64,000 nucleotides of DNA from Streptomyces sp. NBC_00461 (GTDB lineage: Bacteria; Actinomycetota; Actinomycetes; Streptomycetales; Streptomycetaceae). This document shows positions 36,185 to 43,949 of this stretch, in pieces. Location of the stretch: NCBI RefSeq assembly GCF_036013935.1, contig NZ_CP107902.1:2699001-2763000 (forward strand), read 5' to 3'. The number at the start of each line of letters is the position of its first letter. Within the stretch, counting starts at the first letter, position 1. Position numbers and translations under genes: made by a program. The notes beneath the pieces are model-generated. The model worked only from the letters and a program-made list of their open reading frames with translations, searched no databases and was not told the origin of the DNA.

Positions 36185-37102
36185 ATGCAAAGCCGCTTCC
36201 GGAGCGACCGGCGGTTGACCGTGCGGATGACGGTCACGATGTTCCTGCTCGGATTGCTGTACGTGGCGTTCTTCGCCGCGTTGATCGTGTTGCTCAAGTC
36301 CTGGTTGCTGGTCGTCGCGCTGATGGCTGCGATGTTCGTCGCGCAGTTCTGGTTCTCCGACCGGATCGCGATGTTCGCCATGCGCGGGCGGGTCGTGGAG
36401 CGCGAGGAGTATCCCGAGCTGCATGCGGTGGTCGACCGGCTGTGCGCGATCGCCGACATGCCCAAGCCGGTGGTCGCCGTGTCCGAGATGGACATGCCCA
36501 ACGCGTTCGCGACCGGGCGGAATCCCGATCACGCCGTGATCTGTGTGACGACCGGGCTGCTGCGGCGACTGGAGCCCGCGGAGCTGGAGGGCGTGCTCGC
36601 ACACGAGCTGTCCCACGTGGCGCACAAGGACGTCGCCGTGATCACGATCGCGTCGTTCCTCGGTGTGATCGCGGGACTGATCGTGCGGTTCGCCTTCTAC
36701 TCGCAGTTGTTCGGCGGCGGACGCCGGGACCAGAACACCGCGATGATCTTCGCCGCCGTGATGGGTGTGTCCGCGGCGGTGTACGCGATCAGCTTCCTGC
36801 TCATCAGGGCGCTGTCTCGGTACCGGGAGCTGGCCGCGGACCGGGCGGCGGCGCTGCTCACCGGGCGGCCCTCGGCGCTGGCCTCCGCGCTGACCAAGGT
36901 GTCCGGAGACATCGCGCGGATCCCGACCAAGGACCTGCGGACGGCCCAGGCCTTCAACGCCTTCTACTTCACCCCGGCGACCGGCAAGGAGCCCGGCATC
37001 GAGCGGTACTTCTCCACGCACCCGAGCCTGGAGCAGCGGCTCGACCAACTGGGGCGGATCTCCGCCGAGTTGGGTGAGGCGGCCACCCCCGGAAAGGGCT
37101 GA
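36185..37102 (+). CDS. htpX: Membrane zinc metalloprotease HtpX (M48)
   Basis: HtpX is a quality-control protease of misfolded membrane proteins. The 305-residue protein has two N-terminal helices (TVTMFLLGLLYVAFFAALIV and the following segment), the zinc-binding HELSH at His140-His144, two further helices, and the third ligand Glu in RYRELAADRAAALL. The ATG at 36185 follows GGGGTGAGG; upstream in-frame codons are less well supported. The pspAB gene starts four bases after its stop, so the two are probably translationally linked. Confidence 0.93.
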   Translation: MQSRFRSDRRLTVRMTVTMFLLGLLYVAFFAALIVLLKSWLLVVALMAAMFVAQFWFSDRIAMFAMRGRVVEREEYPELHAVVDRLCAIADMPKPVVAVSEMDMPNAFATGRNPDHAVICVTTGLLRRLEPAELEGVLAHELSHVAHKDVAVITIASFLGVIAGLIVRFAFYSQLFGGGRRDQNTAMIFAAVMGVSAAVYAISFLLIRALSRYRELAADRAAALLTGRPSALASALTKVSGDIARIPTKDLRTAQAFNAFYFTPATGKEPGIERYFSTHPSLEQRLDQLGRISAELGEAATPGKG

Positions 37103-37105
37103 TGC

Positions 37106-37690
37106 ATGGGGCTCCTGGACATTCTGCTCGGCCGTACGAAACCGGCCCTGCCCGATCTGGACCGGCTCTTCGCGCTGCCGTCGGCGGCCGTGACCCTTGA
37201 GGCCGCCGCCGGTTTCACGCCGACCGGCACGGGCGCGGTGTGCTTCGCCACGGTCGAGGGCTCGGCCTTCGAGCAGACGCACCGGGAGGTCCAGGCCCTG
37301 CTGGACGCGGACGCGGACCGGGACGGCCCTCCGGTGGAGCTGCGCCAGGACGAGTTCGGCTACTCCTGGCTGGTCTCCCGCCGCTCCCCCGACCAGCTGT
37401 CGGAGCTGGTCAACGATCTGCACGCGGTGAACAGCTCGATGGAGGTGAACGGCTTCGGGCCACAGTTGCTGTGTTCCCTGGCCGGTTTCCAGGGCGAGGG
37501 AGGCAGACGGCTCGCGCTCGTCTATCTCTACAAGCGCGGCACGTTCTACCCGTTCGCGCCGCTGCCCGGTGAGGGGCAGCGGCGTGACAACGCGCTGGAG
37601 CTGCAGGTGAAGGCGGCACTCGCCGACGACCTGCGGATGGAGCAGGACCTGAGCCGCTGGTTCCCGGTGTGGGGCGCGCCCGGCCTGTAG
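37106..37690 (+). CDS. pspAB: PspA-associated protein PspAB
   Basis: The 194-residue soluble protein begins MGLLDILLGRTKPALPDLD and contains LRQDEFGYSWLV and VYLYKRGTFYPFAP, features I associate with the PspAB family of actinobacteria that accompanies HtpX and the phage-shock-type membrane stress response. The four-base gap to htpX supports a shared function in envelope stress. No PspA gene is in this window. Confidence 0.85.
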   Translation: MGLLDILLGRTKPALPDLDRLFALPSAAVTLEAAAGFTPTGTGAVCFATVEGSAFEQTHREVQALLDADADRDGPPVELRQDEFGYSWLVSRRSPDQLSELVNDLHAVNSSMEVNGFGPQLLCSLAGFQGEGGRRLALVYLYKRGTFYPFAPLPGEGQRRDNALELQVKAALADDLRMEQDLSRWFPVWGAPGL

Positions 37691-37730
37691 GGCCTGTGCG
37701 CCTTCGCCGGTACGCGCGCCTTCGCCGGTC

Positions 37731-38015
37731 CTACTTGTTCTTCTCTCGCTCCTGGCGACGGGTCTCCAGGGGGCGCTCGCGGCGGTAGCGGCGCTCCCAC
37801 TTCGCCTGCTGGTCACGGCGCTTGCGGTAGGCCTCGTACGAGGCCGGCACGGACGCCGACGAGGATCCCCCCTGCGACGAGGGCCGCGAGGCTGAGCGGT
37901 CCCGACCGTACTGCAGGTACAGGAAGAGGACTCCGGCCGCGGCCAGCCACCAGACGTGGTTTCCGAATCCCAAGAGCGCCAGGACGACGGTCCCGGATAT
38001 CAAGATGGTGCCCAT
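37731..38015 (-). CDS. Small hypothetical membrane protein with charged tail, 94 aa
   Basis: One or two hydrophobic segments at the N-terminus (ISGTVVLALLGFGNHVWWLA, then AAGVLFLYLQY) are followed by a Ser-rich linker and a highly charged helix (YRKRRDQQAKWERRYRRERP). Such proteins are common in Streptomyces. It converges with pspAB. The function is unknown. Confidence 0.75.
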   Translation of the reverse strand: MGTILISGTVVLALLGFGNHVWWLAAAGVLFLYLQYGRDRSASRPSSQGGSSSASVPASYEAYRKRRDQQAKWERRYRRERPLETRRQEREKNK

Positions 38016-38269
38016 GACGGGCCTCCGTGGGCGTGGTTGATCGAGCGGTGATGGTGGGTCGTCCCGACGGGGCGCTGGGGGACGGGCGTCCGTCCGTCGG
38101 TGCGTAGAGAGTAGCCCCGCGTCAGCGGGGTGATGCCGGTCCTGCGCAAAGCAGTGGTGGGCAGCTCCGCCGTGCTTGTCCAGCGTAGGGAGCCGGTCAC
38201 GGGGAGTGCATCCGGTTTTCTTCGGACGTGGGGTACGGGGGCGCCGAATCCCCCTGCGCCCCTACCCGG
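38016..38269. other. Intergenic region upstream of the small membrane protein
   Basis: This 254-base stretch lies between the 94-residue protein gene and the ANTAR gene, both on the minus strand. It presumably contains the promoter of the former and the end of the latter. No convincing gene or strong palindrome is seen. Confidence 0.4.
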
Positions 38270-39004
38270 CTACTCGGCCTGTAGGTCCAGTTTCCGGTCC
38301 ACGACCTCCCGGGCCACGTCCGCCAGACGGCGGCGGTGGGAGCGGGAGTGGGAGCGCAGGACGCCGAAGGCCTCGTCCACCGAGATGGAGAGCCGGGCCG
38401 CGAGCGTGCCCTTGGCCTGTTCGATGACGATACGGCTGGTCAGGGCCTCGCCCAGCTGGTCGGCCAGGGCACGGGTCCGGCGCAGGCACCGGTCCCGTTC
38501 CAGGTTCCAGCCGGCGGCGTCGGTGAGTGACTGGCCCAGCGCGAGAAGCTCGCGGTCCATCGGCATGCCGACGGGGCCCAGCAGCCCCAGGGCGCCCAGG
38601 GTGTCCTGGCCGACGTGCAGAGGCAGGGCGGCGGCCCGGCCGTAGCCGAGTTCCAGGGCCCGGCCCGTGTAGCGCGGCCAGTCGCGGCGGGCCCGGTCGC
38701 CGTCGAGGGCGGTGTCCGGCACGGGCCGGCCGGTGCGGCGGGCCTCCGGGCCCGGTCCCTCACCCCAGCCGACGGCGTCACGCGCCAGGCCCATCAGCTC
38801 GTCGCCGGTGCCGGCGACCTCGGCGCGGGCACTCTCGTCGGAGCCGTACAGCACGATCACCGCACAGTCACCGAGCAGTTCGGTTCCGCGCGCGGCGAGG
38901 GCGGCGAGGAGCCCGGCCGGATCGGAGGCCTCCGTGACCGGGCTGGCGGCGAGGTCGACGAACGCCTGCGCCACCCGCTGCGGCGCGTGGGACATCGTGC
39001 TCAT
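38270..39004 (-). CDS. GAF and ANTAR domain RNA-binding antiterminator
   Basis: The 244-residue protein has an N-terminal GAF domain (about residues 30-165, with CAVIVLYGSDE and AAALPLHVGQDTLGALGL) and a C-terminal ANTAR domain (DQLGEALTSRIVIEQAKGTL, then LSISVDEAFGVLRSHSRSH). ANTAR proteins bind paired RNA hexaloops and prevent termination in response to a signal sensed by the other domain. The ATG at 39004 is preceded by GAAGGGAG. The target transcript is not apparent. Confidence 0.92.
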   Translation of the reverse strand: MSTMSHAPQRVAQAFVDLAASPVTEASDPAGLLAALAARGTELLGDCAVIVLYGSDESARAEVAGTGDELMGLARDAVGWGEGPGPEARRTGRPVPDTALDGDRARRDWPRYTGRALELGYGRAAALPLHVGQDTLGALGLLGPVGMPMDRELLALGQSLTDAAGWNLERDRCLRRTRALADQLGEALTSRIVIEQAKGTLAARLSISVDEAFGVLRSHSRSHRRRLADVAREVVDRKLDLQAE

Positions 39005-39049
39005 CGGCTGAACTCCCTTCGCCGTGGCGGAGATCCGCCTCCCGTGGGC

Positions 39050-39221
39050 GAGGCGGGCCCGCGTCGCCCTGGAGGATGCGCTGTGCCACTGAGTGAGCGG
39101 AGGAGCGCTCGGCAAACGCGCGTGCCTTGATGAGTTCCCGTGCGTCGGCCACCGGACGGACGAGGTGGACGGAGACCATGTCCGCGGCCTGGTGCGCCTC
39201 GGCGCGCGGATCGGTGGCCAT
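39050..39221 (-). CDS. Possible short reading frame upstream of the ANTAR gene
   Basis: An ATG at 39221 opens a frame that looks protein-like for about 55 residues (MATDPRAEAHQAADMVSVHL, then ARAFAERSSAHSVAQRILQG) before becoming Arg/Pro-rich and running into the ANTAR gene. It may be a short real gene, a leader or a decayed remnant. The end given is where the sequence stops looking protein-like, not a stop codon. Confidence 0.3.
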
Positions 39222-39290
39222 GGCGGCATCGTACGCTCACCGTTGTCCCGCCCGGGGCGGTATGCGAATCGAACAGCGGGCAGTTCGGAG

Positions 39291-40631
39291 TCACACTTCC
39301 GGGGCCGCCGCGATCACGCCGGCCGCGATCGCCGCGCCCAGGGCGGCATGGTCGGCGGTGTTCTGGTCCGCGTAGTGGAGGGCGAAGTCGGCGACGGCCT
39401 GTTCGAAGGTGTCGGCGCCGCCCAGATAGGCGGCGATCGCGATGCGGTCGCCGGAGCGGGCGTGGGCACGGCCCAGGGCGGTGCCGCACAGCCGCGCGTA
39501 CGCCAGGAGGTCGGCCGGCTTCATCCCCGCGACGTCCGCGGAGCCCTTCATGTCGCGTAGCTGCCGCCAGTAGTAGGCACGCCCCTGCGGCCCCGACATC
39601 CATCCGAGGAAGACGTCACTGGCGGTCTGCAACAACCGTTGACCTGCGACGACCCGATGCCCGGGATGGACGAAGGGCCCGGTCGGCAGATGCTCTTCCA
39701 GTACGGACTTCCGCGCCTCCTTGATCTGCAGGAACAGGGGGTCGTCCTGGTCGCGTCCGGTGAGCAGCACGACGAAGCACCGCATGCCGACGCTGCCGAC
39801 GCCGACGACCTTGCGGGCGGCGTCCACGAAGCGGTAGCGGTCCAGGAGGAGGCGGCGCTCCTCGGAGAGGGTGGAGCGGTAGTCGCTGAAGATCTTGCGC
39901 AGCGACGCCATGTCGGAGGCGCCGGCGGGTTCGAGGAGCGGTGGGTACTGGACGATCCGGCGGCGTCCGTCGACCACTTCCGTGAGCTTGCCGACGGCGT
40001 GCAGGCTGGTGCGGCGGCGGGCCCGGGTGAGGCTGGAGGCAACCTGTCCGCGGCGGTTGGCGGAGCGGGCGAGGGGCAGCAGGCTCTCGGCGTCGATGCG
40101 CTCGTACCAGACGGCGAGTTCGCCCCGCCGGGCCAGCCGCCGCACGGTGGTCCGGTACGCGGCCACCGCCTCCAGCGCCGATCGGCGGACCTTGGCCTCG
40201 GCGTGCCCGTTCGTCCGGGCGGCCACGGCGACGGAGGCCGCGAGGCGTTTGACGTCCCACTCGAAGGGGCCGGGGAACGTCTCGTCGAAGTCGTTCAGGT
40301 CGAAGAGCAGGGCGCGTTCCGGGGAGGCGTACAGGCCGAAGTTCAGCAGGTGGGCGTCGCCGCACAGTTGCACGGTCAGCCCGGTGTGCGGCCGGGACGC
40401 GAGGTCGGTGGCCATCACGGCGGCCGAGCCGCGCAGGAAGGCGAAGGGTGACGCGGCCATCCGCCCGTACCGGATCGGCAGCAGTTCCGGCAGCCGGTCG
40501 CGGCCCTGCCGTTCCAGTACGGCGACGGGGTCGGGCCGGTCGACGGGCGGTATCCACGCGGCGTGCGCGGAACGGGCGACGCGGCGGCGGGCGGCCCTGC
40601 CGCGGTCGGCGCGTGAGGCAGGGGTACTCAT
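39291..40631 (-). CDS. DUF2252 family protein
   Basis: The 446-residue cytosolic protein has the DUF2252 motifs RMAASPFAFLRGSAAVMATD, LCGDAHLLNFGLYASPERAL and FDLNDFDETFPGPFEWDVKR, the middle one resembling the HGD/D loops of kinase-fold phosphotransferases. The biochemical activity is unknown. The start at 40631 (ATG) is typical for the family, with a weak ribosome site; a GTG a few codons upstream is possible. The same frame stays open far upstream, but this is a GC-rich artefact across the divergent gene. Confidence 0.88.
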   Translation of the reverse strand: MSTPASRADRGRAARRRVARSAHAAWIPPVDRPDPVAVLERQGRDRLPELLPIRYGRMAASPFAFLRGSAAVMATDLASRPHTGLTVQLCGDAHLLNFGLYASPERALLFDLNDFDETFPGPFEWDVKRLAASVAVAARTNGHAEAKVRRSALEAVAAYRTTVRRLARRGELAVWYERIDAESLLPLARSANRRGQVASSLTRARRRTSLHAVGKLTEVVDGRRRIVQYPPLLEPAGASDMASLRKIFSDYRSTLSEERRLLLDRYRFVDAARKVVGVGSVGMRCFVVLLTGRDQDDPLFLQIKEARKSVLEEHLPTGPFVHPGHRVVAGQRLLQTASDVFLGWMSGPQGRAYYWRQLRDMKGSADVAGMKPADLLAYARLCGTALGRAHARSGDRIAIAAYLGGADTFEQAVADFALHYADQNTADHAALGAAIAAGVIAAAPEV

Positions 40632-40940
40632 GGCGTCCACCACCGCTTGCCGCGCCTGTCCATCACGCCTCCCGCTGCCGGCCGTGTCCGCACGGGGCGG
40701 TCCGGTTCCGCCGCCCCTGCGCGGTCGTCGCCCGGGTTCCGCCGCCCTCTTGATCGCAGTGAAGGCGGGTGCGGGGGTGCGCGCATGCCGGACACGGCGA
40801 TCGGGTGACGGGCGTCCGGTTGGGCGCACGTATGCCGAGACCCTTGGGCCGTCTTTCTCTTCCCGGCTCCACGGCCCGTTGTCAGTGGCCTCCTGCAAGA
40901 TGGGATCACGGGTGATGCGACGAGGAGGCAGGAGGCCGGG
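40632..40940. other. Divergent intergenic region, 309 bases
   Basis: This gap lies between the divergent DUF2252 and winged-helix genes and must hold both promoters. GAGGAGGCAGGAGG immediately precedes the winged-helix start. No convincing gene, terminator or strong palindrome is visible. Confidence 0.5.
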
Positions 40941-42125
40941 ATGGGTGACGGCGTGCGGTACATCGGGGCGGCGGAGCGGCGGGCTCGGCTGGCTCTGCGG
41001 CAGCGGCTGGCGCCGGAAGCGCGGGCGGGGAGCCCGGAGGAGGTCGCCGGCTCGTTGGTCGCGCTGCACGGCACGGACCCGGCGACGGTGTATCTGGCCG
41101 TCGGCGCGCGGCTCGCGGACGCGGCGACGACCGTGCCGGAGACGGAGCGCGCCCTGTACACGGACCGTTCCCTGGTCCGGATGCACGGCATGCGGCACAC
41201 CGTGTTCGTGTTCCCCACGGACCTGACCGCCGTCGTGCACGCCTCCACCGGCCTCGCGGTCGCCGCCCGGGAGCGGACCTCGCTGCTCAAGGACATGGCG
41301 AAGGCCGGGGCACCGGACGCGGCCTGGCTGAAGGAGGTCGAGGAGTCGGCGCTGGCGGCGCTGACGCGGCGCGGTCAGGCGACGGCGGCCGAACTCGCGC
41401 AGGACGAACCGCGCCTGAGGGAACAGTTCGCGTACGCGGCCGGGAAGAGCTACGAGGGCGTGCACACCGTTTCGACCCGGCTGCTGAGGGTGCTGGGCGT
41501 GGAGGGCAGGGTCGTGCGGGGGCGGCCGCTCGGGTCGTGGACGTCCAGCCAGTTCCGCTGGGCAGTGGCGCCCCCGCATCCCGAACTGGACGTGGCCGAG
41601 GCGCAGGCGGCGCTGCTCGGACGGTGGCTCACGGCGTGCGGGCCGGCCACGGAGGACGACCTGAAGTGGTGGACGGGGTGGAAGGTGACGGACGTCCGGC
41701 GCGCGCTGGCGGCGATCGGCGCGCGGTCTGTGGCACTGGACGAGGGCACGGGGTACGTCGTCGACGGCGACGTCGAGCCGGTGGCCGGGCCCGCGCAGCC
41801 GTGGGCCGCACTGCTGCCCGGCCTTGACCCGGCGGCGATGGGGTGGCGGGAGCGGGACTGGTATCTGGCACCGGAGTTGCGGCCGCTGCTGTTCGACAGG
41901 AGCGGGAACGTGGGGCCGACGGTGTGGTGGGACGGGCGGGTGGTGGGCGGTTGGGCCCAGCGGCTGGACGGGGAGATCGTGTGGCGGGTGCTGGTGCCCT
42001 CCGGGGTGGGGCGGGAGGCGGAGGCGGCGATCGGTGCCGAGGTGCAGCGGCTGCAAGGGTGGTTGGGGACCACGAAGGTGACGCCGCGGTTTCGGACGCC
42101 GGTGGAGAAGGAGTTGGCGGGGTAG
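40941..42125 (+). CDS. Winged-helix DNA-binding domain protein (HTH_42/YcaQ-like)
   Basis: The 394-residue protein matches the AlkX/YcaQ superfamily of tandem winged-helix proteins. It has SLVALHGTDPATVYLAVGAR, RMHGMRHTVFVFP, WTSSQFRWAV and WWDGRVVGGWAQR, typical of actinobacterial members. YcaQ relatives are DNA glycosylases that open interstrand crosslinks; the AlkX-type QxD/QxQ catalytic motif is not obvious here, so glycosylase activity is uncertain. ATG follows a strong GGAGGCAGGAGG region. Confidence 0.85.
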   Translation: MGDGVRYIGAAERRARLALRQRLAPEARAGSPEEVAGSLVALHGTDPATVYLAVGARLADAATTVPETERALYTDRSLVRMHGMRHTVFVFPTDLTAVVHASTGLAVAARERTSLLKDMAKAGAPDAAWLKEVEESALAALTRRGQATAAELAQDEPRLREQFAYAAGKSYEGVHTVSTRLLRVLGVEGRVVRGRPLGSWTSSQFRWAVAPPHPELDVAEAQAALLGRWLTACGPATEDDLKWWTGWKVTDVRRALAAIGARSVALDEGTGYVVDGDVEPVAGPAQPWAALLPGLDPAAMGWRERDWYLAPELRPLLFDRSGNVGPTVWWDGRVVGGWAQRLDGEIVWRVLVPSGVGREAEAAIGAEVQRLQGWLGTTKVTPRFRTPVEKELAG

Positions 42126-42163
42126 TGCGTCCCGTCTCGGGGGCCGGCCCCCGGACCCCCGCT

Positions 42164-42223
42164 CCTCAAACGCCGGAGGGGCTGATTTCGGCTCAGCCAC
42201 ATCCAGCCCGTCCGGCGTTTGAG
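42164..42223. terminator. Hairpin formed by inverted copies of an intergenic repeat
   Basis: ctcaaacgccggaggggctg (42164-42183) pairs with cagcccgtccggcgtttgag (42204-42223) with one mismatch, around a 20-base loop. It lies between the convergent winged-helix and 102-residue genes and can serve both as terminator. Confidence 0.8.
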
Positions 42224-42271
42224 GACGAGGCCCTTCAGGCCGAAGCGGGGGTGCGGGGGCGGCAGCCCCCA
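42204..42271. repeat. Dispersed Streptomyces intergenic repeat, copy 2
   Basis: This is nearly identical to 31124-31190, including the gaggacgaggcc core and the gggggcggcagcccc end. Its first 20 bases form one arm of the hairpin before it. Confidence 0.8.
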
Positions 42272-42274
42272 GGC

Positions 42275-42583
42275 TCAGCGCGAGTAACGCATCAGTGCTC
42301 GCACCATGTGGCACGTCGTGTCCGACGGTGGATGGACGCCGATCACTTCGGCGGTGCTGCGTATCGTCTCGTTGCGGGCCTGGTTCGGTACGTACACGCC
42401 CGAGTCGAGCAGGGCGATCGCGAGCCGCATCGCCTTGAGGCGACGGTTGTGCGTGACGTACCAGTCGCGCGGACGGCCCGGCGGCAGCGGGCGCTTCTCC
42501 ACGGGGTCGTACGGCAGGTCGAGCAGAACGGGCCGCTTTGCTGTGGACTGCATAGGCTTCGGCTTCAGTGCGGCAGCGGGCAC
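42275..42583 (-). CDS. Hypothetical protein, about 102 aa
   Basis: The product contains RPVLLDLPYDPVEKRPLPPG, RPRDWYVTHNRRLKAMRLAI and ends HMVRALMRYSR; it is basic and soluble, and the family is unknown to me although similar proteins are common in Streptomyces. AGGAGG lies directly against an ATG at 42589, which is too close, while the GTG at 42583 has the ideal six-base spacing, so that GTG is taken as start. A still longer frame from 42682 lacks support. Confidence 0.75.
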   Translation of the reverse strand: MPAAALKPKPMQSTAKRPVLLDLPYDPVEKRPLPPGRPRDWYVTHNRRLKAMRLAIALLDSGVYVPNQARNETIRSTAEVIGVHPPSDTTCHMVRALMRYSR

Positions 42584-42756
42584 AGGCATCCTCCTGTCGC
42601 GGTCAGGGCGCTCATCGGGGACTACGTCGACCCCGGCGATTCCCTCGAACACTGCTTCTATTCTAGCAACCACCACTGACAAAAGCCCCTGGCCACAAGG
42701 GCTTTCGGGGCCGCTGTGACGCAGGTGGAGGACGGGTTTTCGCGTACCGTGAGTGC

Positions 42757-43116
42757 ATGGAGATCTGGATCAACCCGGCCTGTTCCAAGTGCCGCAGCGC
42801 CATCAGCCTGCTCGACGCCGAGGGCGCCGACTACACCGTCCGCCGCTACCTGGAGGACGTACCGAGCGAGGACGAGATCAGGGACGTACTCGACCGGCTC
42901 GGTCTCGAACCGTGGGACATCACCCGCACCCAGGAGGCGGACGCGACGGACCTGGGCCTCAAGGAGTGGGCGCGGGACGAGAGTTCGCGAGACCGGTGGA
43001 TCAAGGCGCTGTCCGAACACCCCAAGCTGATCCAGCGCCCGATCATCACGGCGCAGGACGGCACGGCGGTGGTGGGGCGCTCGGAGGACGCCGTGAGGGA
43101 TGCGCTGTCCCGCTGA
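42757..43116 (+). CDS. ArsC/Spx-family thioredoxin-fold protein
   Basis: The 119-residue protein opens MEIWINPACSKCRSAISLLD with Cys9 and Cys12, the CxxC form of the ArsC/YffB family, and ends ITAQDGTAVVGRSEDAV, the usual arsenate-reductase-like C-terminus. Arsenate reductases of the glutaredoxin class use the first Cys and Arg residues. There are no arsenic-resistance genes beside it, so a general redox or reductase role is as likely. Confidence 0.85.
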   Translation: MEIWINPACSKCRSAISLLDAEGADYTVRRYLEDVPSEDEIRDVLDRLGLEPWDITRTQEADATDLGLKEWARDESSRDRWIKALSEHPKLIQRPIITAQDGTAVVGRSEDAVRDALSR

Positions 43117-43235
43117 CCGTCTCACCAACCCCTGTGTGACGCACGTTACTTCAGTGACTCCCGTAACCGCTGAGTAACCTCGTTCGGTATCTCGTACATA
43201 GCGGCGTACGCTCCCCTACCTCTCAGGAGGCGCGC

Positions 43236-43946
43236 ATGTCGCGTAGGAGAAGTCTCGGTACGAAGAAGAAGATCGCGCTGCTGGTGAGCGCGGCGGCGGT
43301 GGCGGGAGGTGGCGCCTTCGTCATGGCGAGCACCTCGAACGCCGCGCAGAGTCCGAGCCCCAGGACATTGTCCGCGGCGGACTCGAACGTCTGCCAGGGG
43401 CTCGCGACCGCCCTCGGCAACAACCAGAAGTTCATCGACGGGCAGAAGACCAGTCCGGACGCCCAGTCCGCGGCGCGGATCGCCAACCGCGAGGCCGTCA
43501 TCGCGCAGATCAAGGTCCAGCAGAAGGCGTCCGGTTGCGCTGTTGGGGAGTCGGCTCAGGACTCCCAGGCGACGCAGCCGGCGCAGAACGGCGCGGGACA
43601 GCAGGCGGGACAGCAGGCAGGGGGAGCCCAGCCCTCGCAGACCGCCTCGGCGCCCGCGGGAAACGCGGGCGGGAACGCGGGCGGTGCCGCAGCCTCCGGA
43701 CAGCAGGTGTGCAACGGCTCCACTGTCACCCTCTCCGGCGAGGGCGGCGCGCCTGCCGCCTCCAGCAACCAGTTCCCGGCGGGGACGACGCTGAAGGTCA
43801 CCAACCTGGACAACAACAAGTCCACGACGGTGAAGGTCACTTCGGTGTCCGGCAGTTGTGCCCTGCTCAACAACGCGGCCTTCGAACAGGTCCGGGAGCC
43901 CGGCAAGTTCCTGATCCGACGCGCGCTCATCGAGAAGGTGGGGTGA
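43236..43946 (+). CDS. Secreted protein with coiled-coil, Gln/Gly/Ala linker and possible double-psi-barrel C-terminus
   Basis: A basic start and hydrophobic core (KKKIALLVSAAAVAGGGAFV) form a signal peptide, probably cut after SNAA. A helical segment between two Cys (NVCQGLATALGNNQKFIDGQ, then KASGCAVG) is followed by a low-complexity linker (AQNGAGQQAGQQAGGAQPSQ). The C-terminal 80 residues (FPAGTTLKVTNLDNNKST, SGSCALLNNAAFEQV) resemble RlpA-like double-psi beta-barrels, some of which bind or cleave peptidoglycan; this is an inference. AGGAGG precedes the ATG. The N-terminal half is laid out like the secreted DUF1996 protein at 51907. Confidence 0.8.
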   Translation: MSRRRSLGTKKKIALLVSAAAVAGGGAFVMASTSNAAQSPSPRTLSAADSNVCQGLATALGNNQKFIDGQKTSPDAQSAARIANREAVIAQIKVQQKASGCAVGESAQDSQATQPAQNGAGQQAGQQAGGAQPSQTASAPAGNAGGNAGGAAASGQQVCNGSTVTLSGEGGAPAASSNQFPAGTTLKVTNLDNNKSTTVKVTSVSGSCALLNNAAFEQVREPGKFLIRRALIEKVG

Positions 43947-43949
43947 GGT

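Noticed and set aside
39291..42314. A 1007-codon open frame on the minus strand
   Set aside because: Only 39291-40631 shows DUF2252 sequence. The remainder is Pro/Arg-rich, antisense to a clear winged-helix gene, and stays open because stop codons are rare at high GC.
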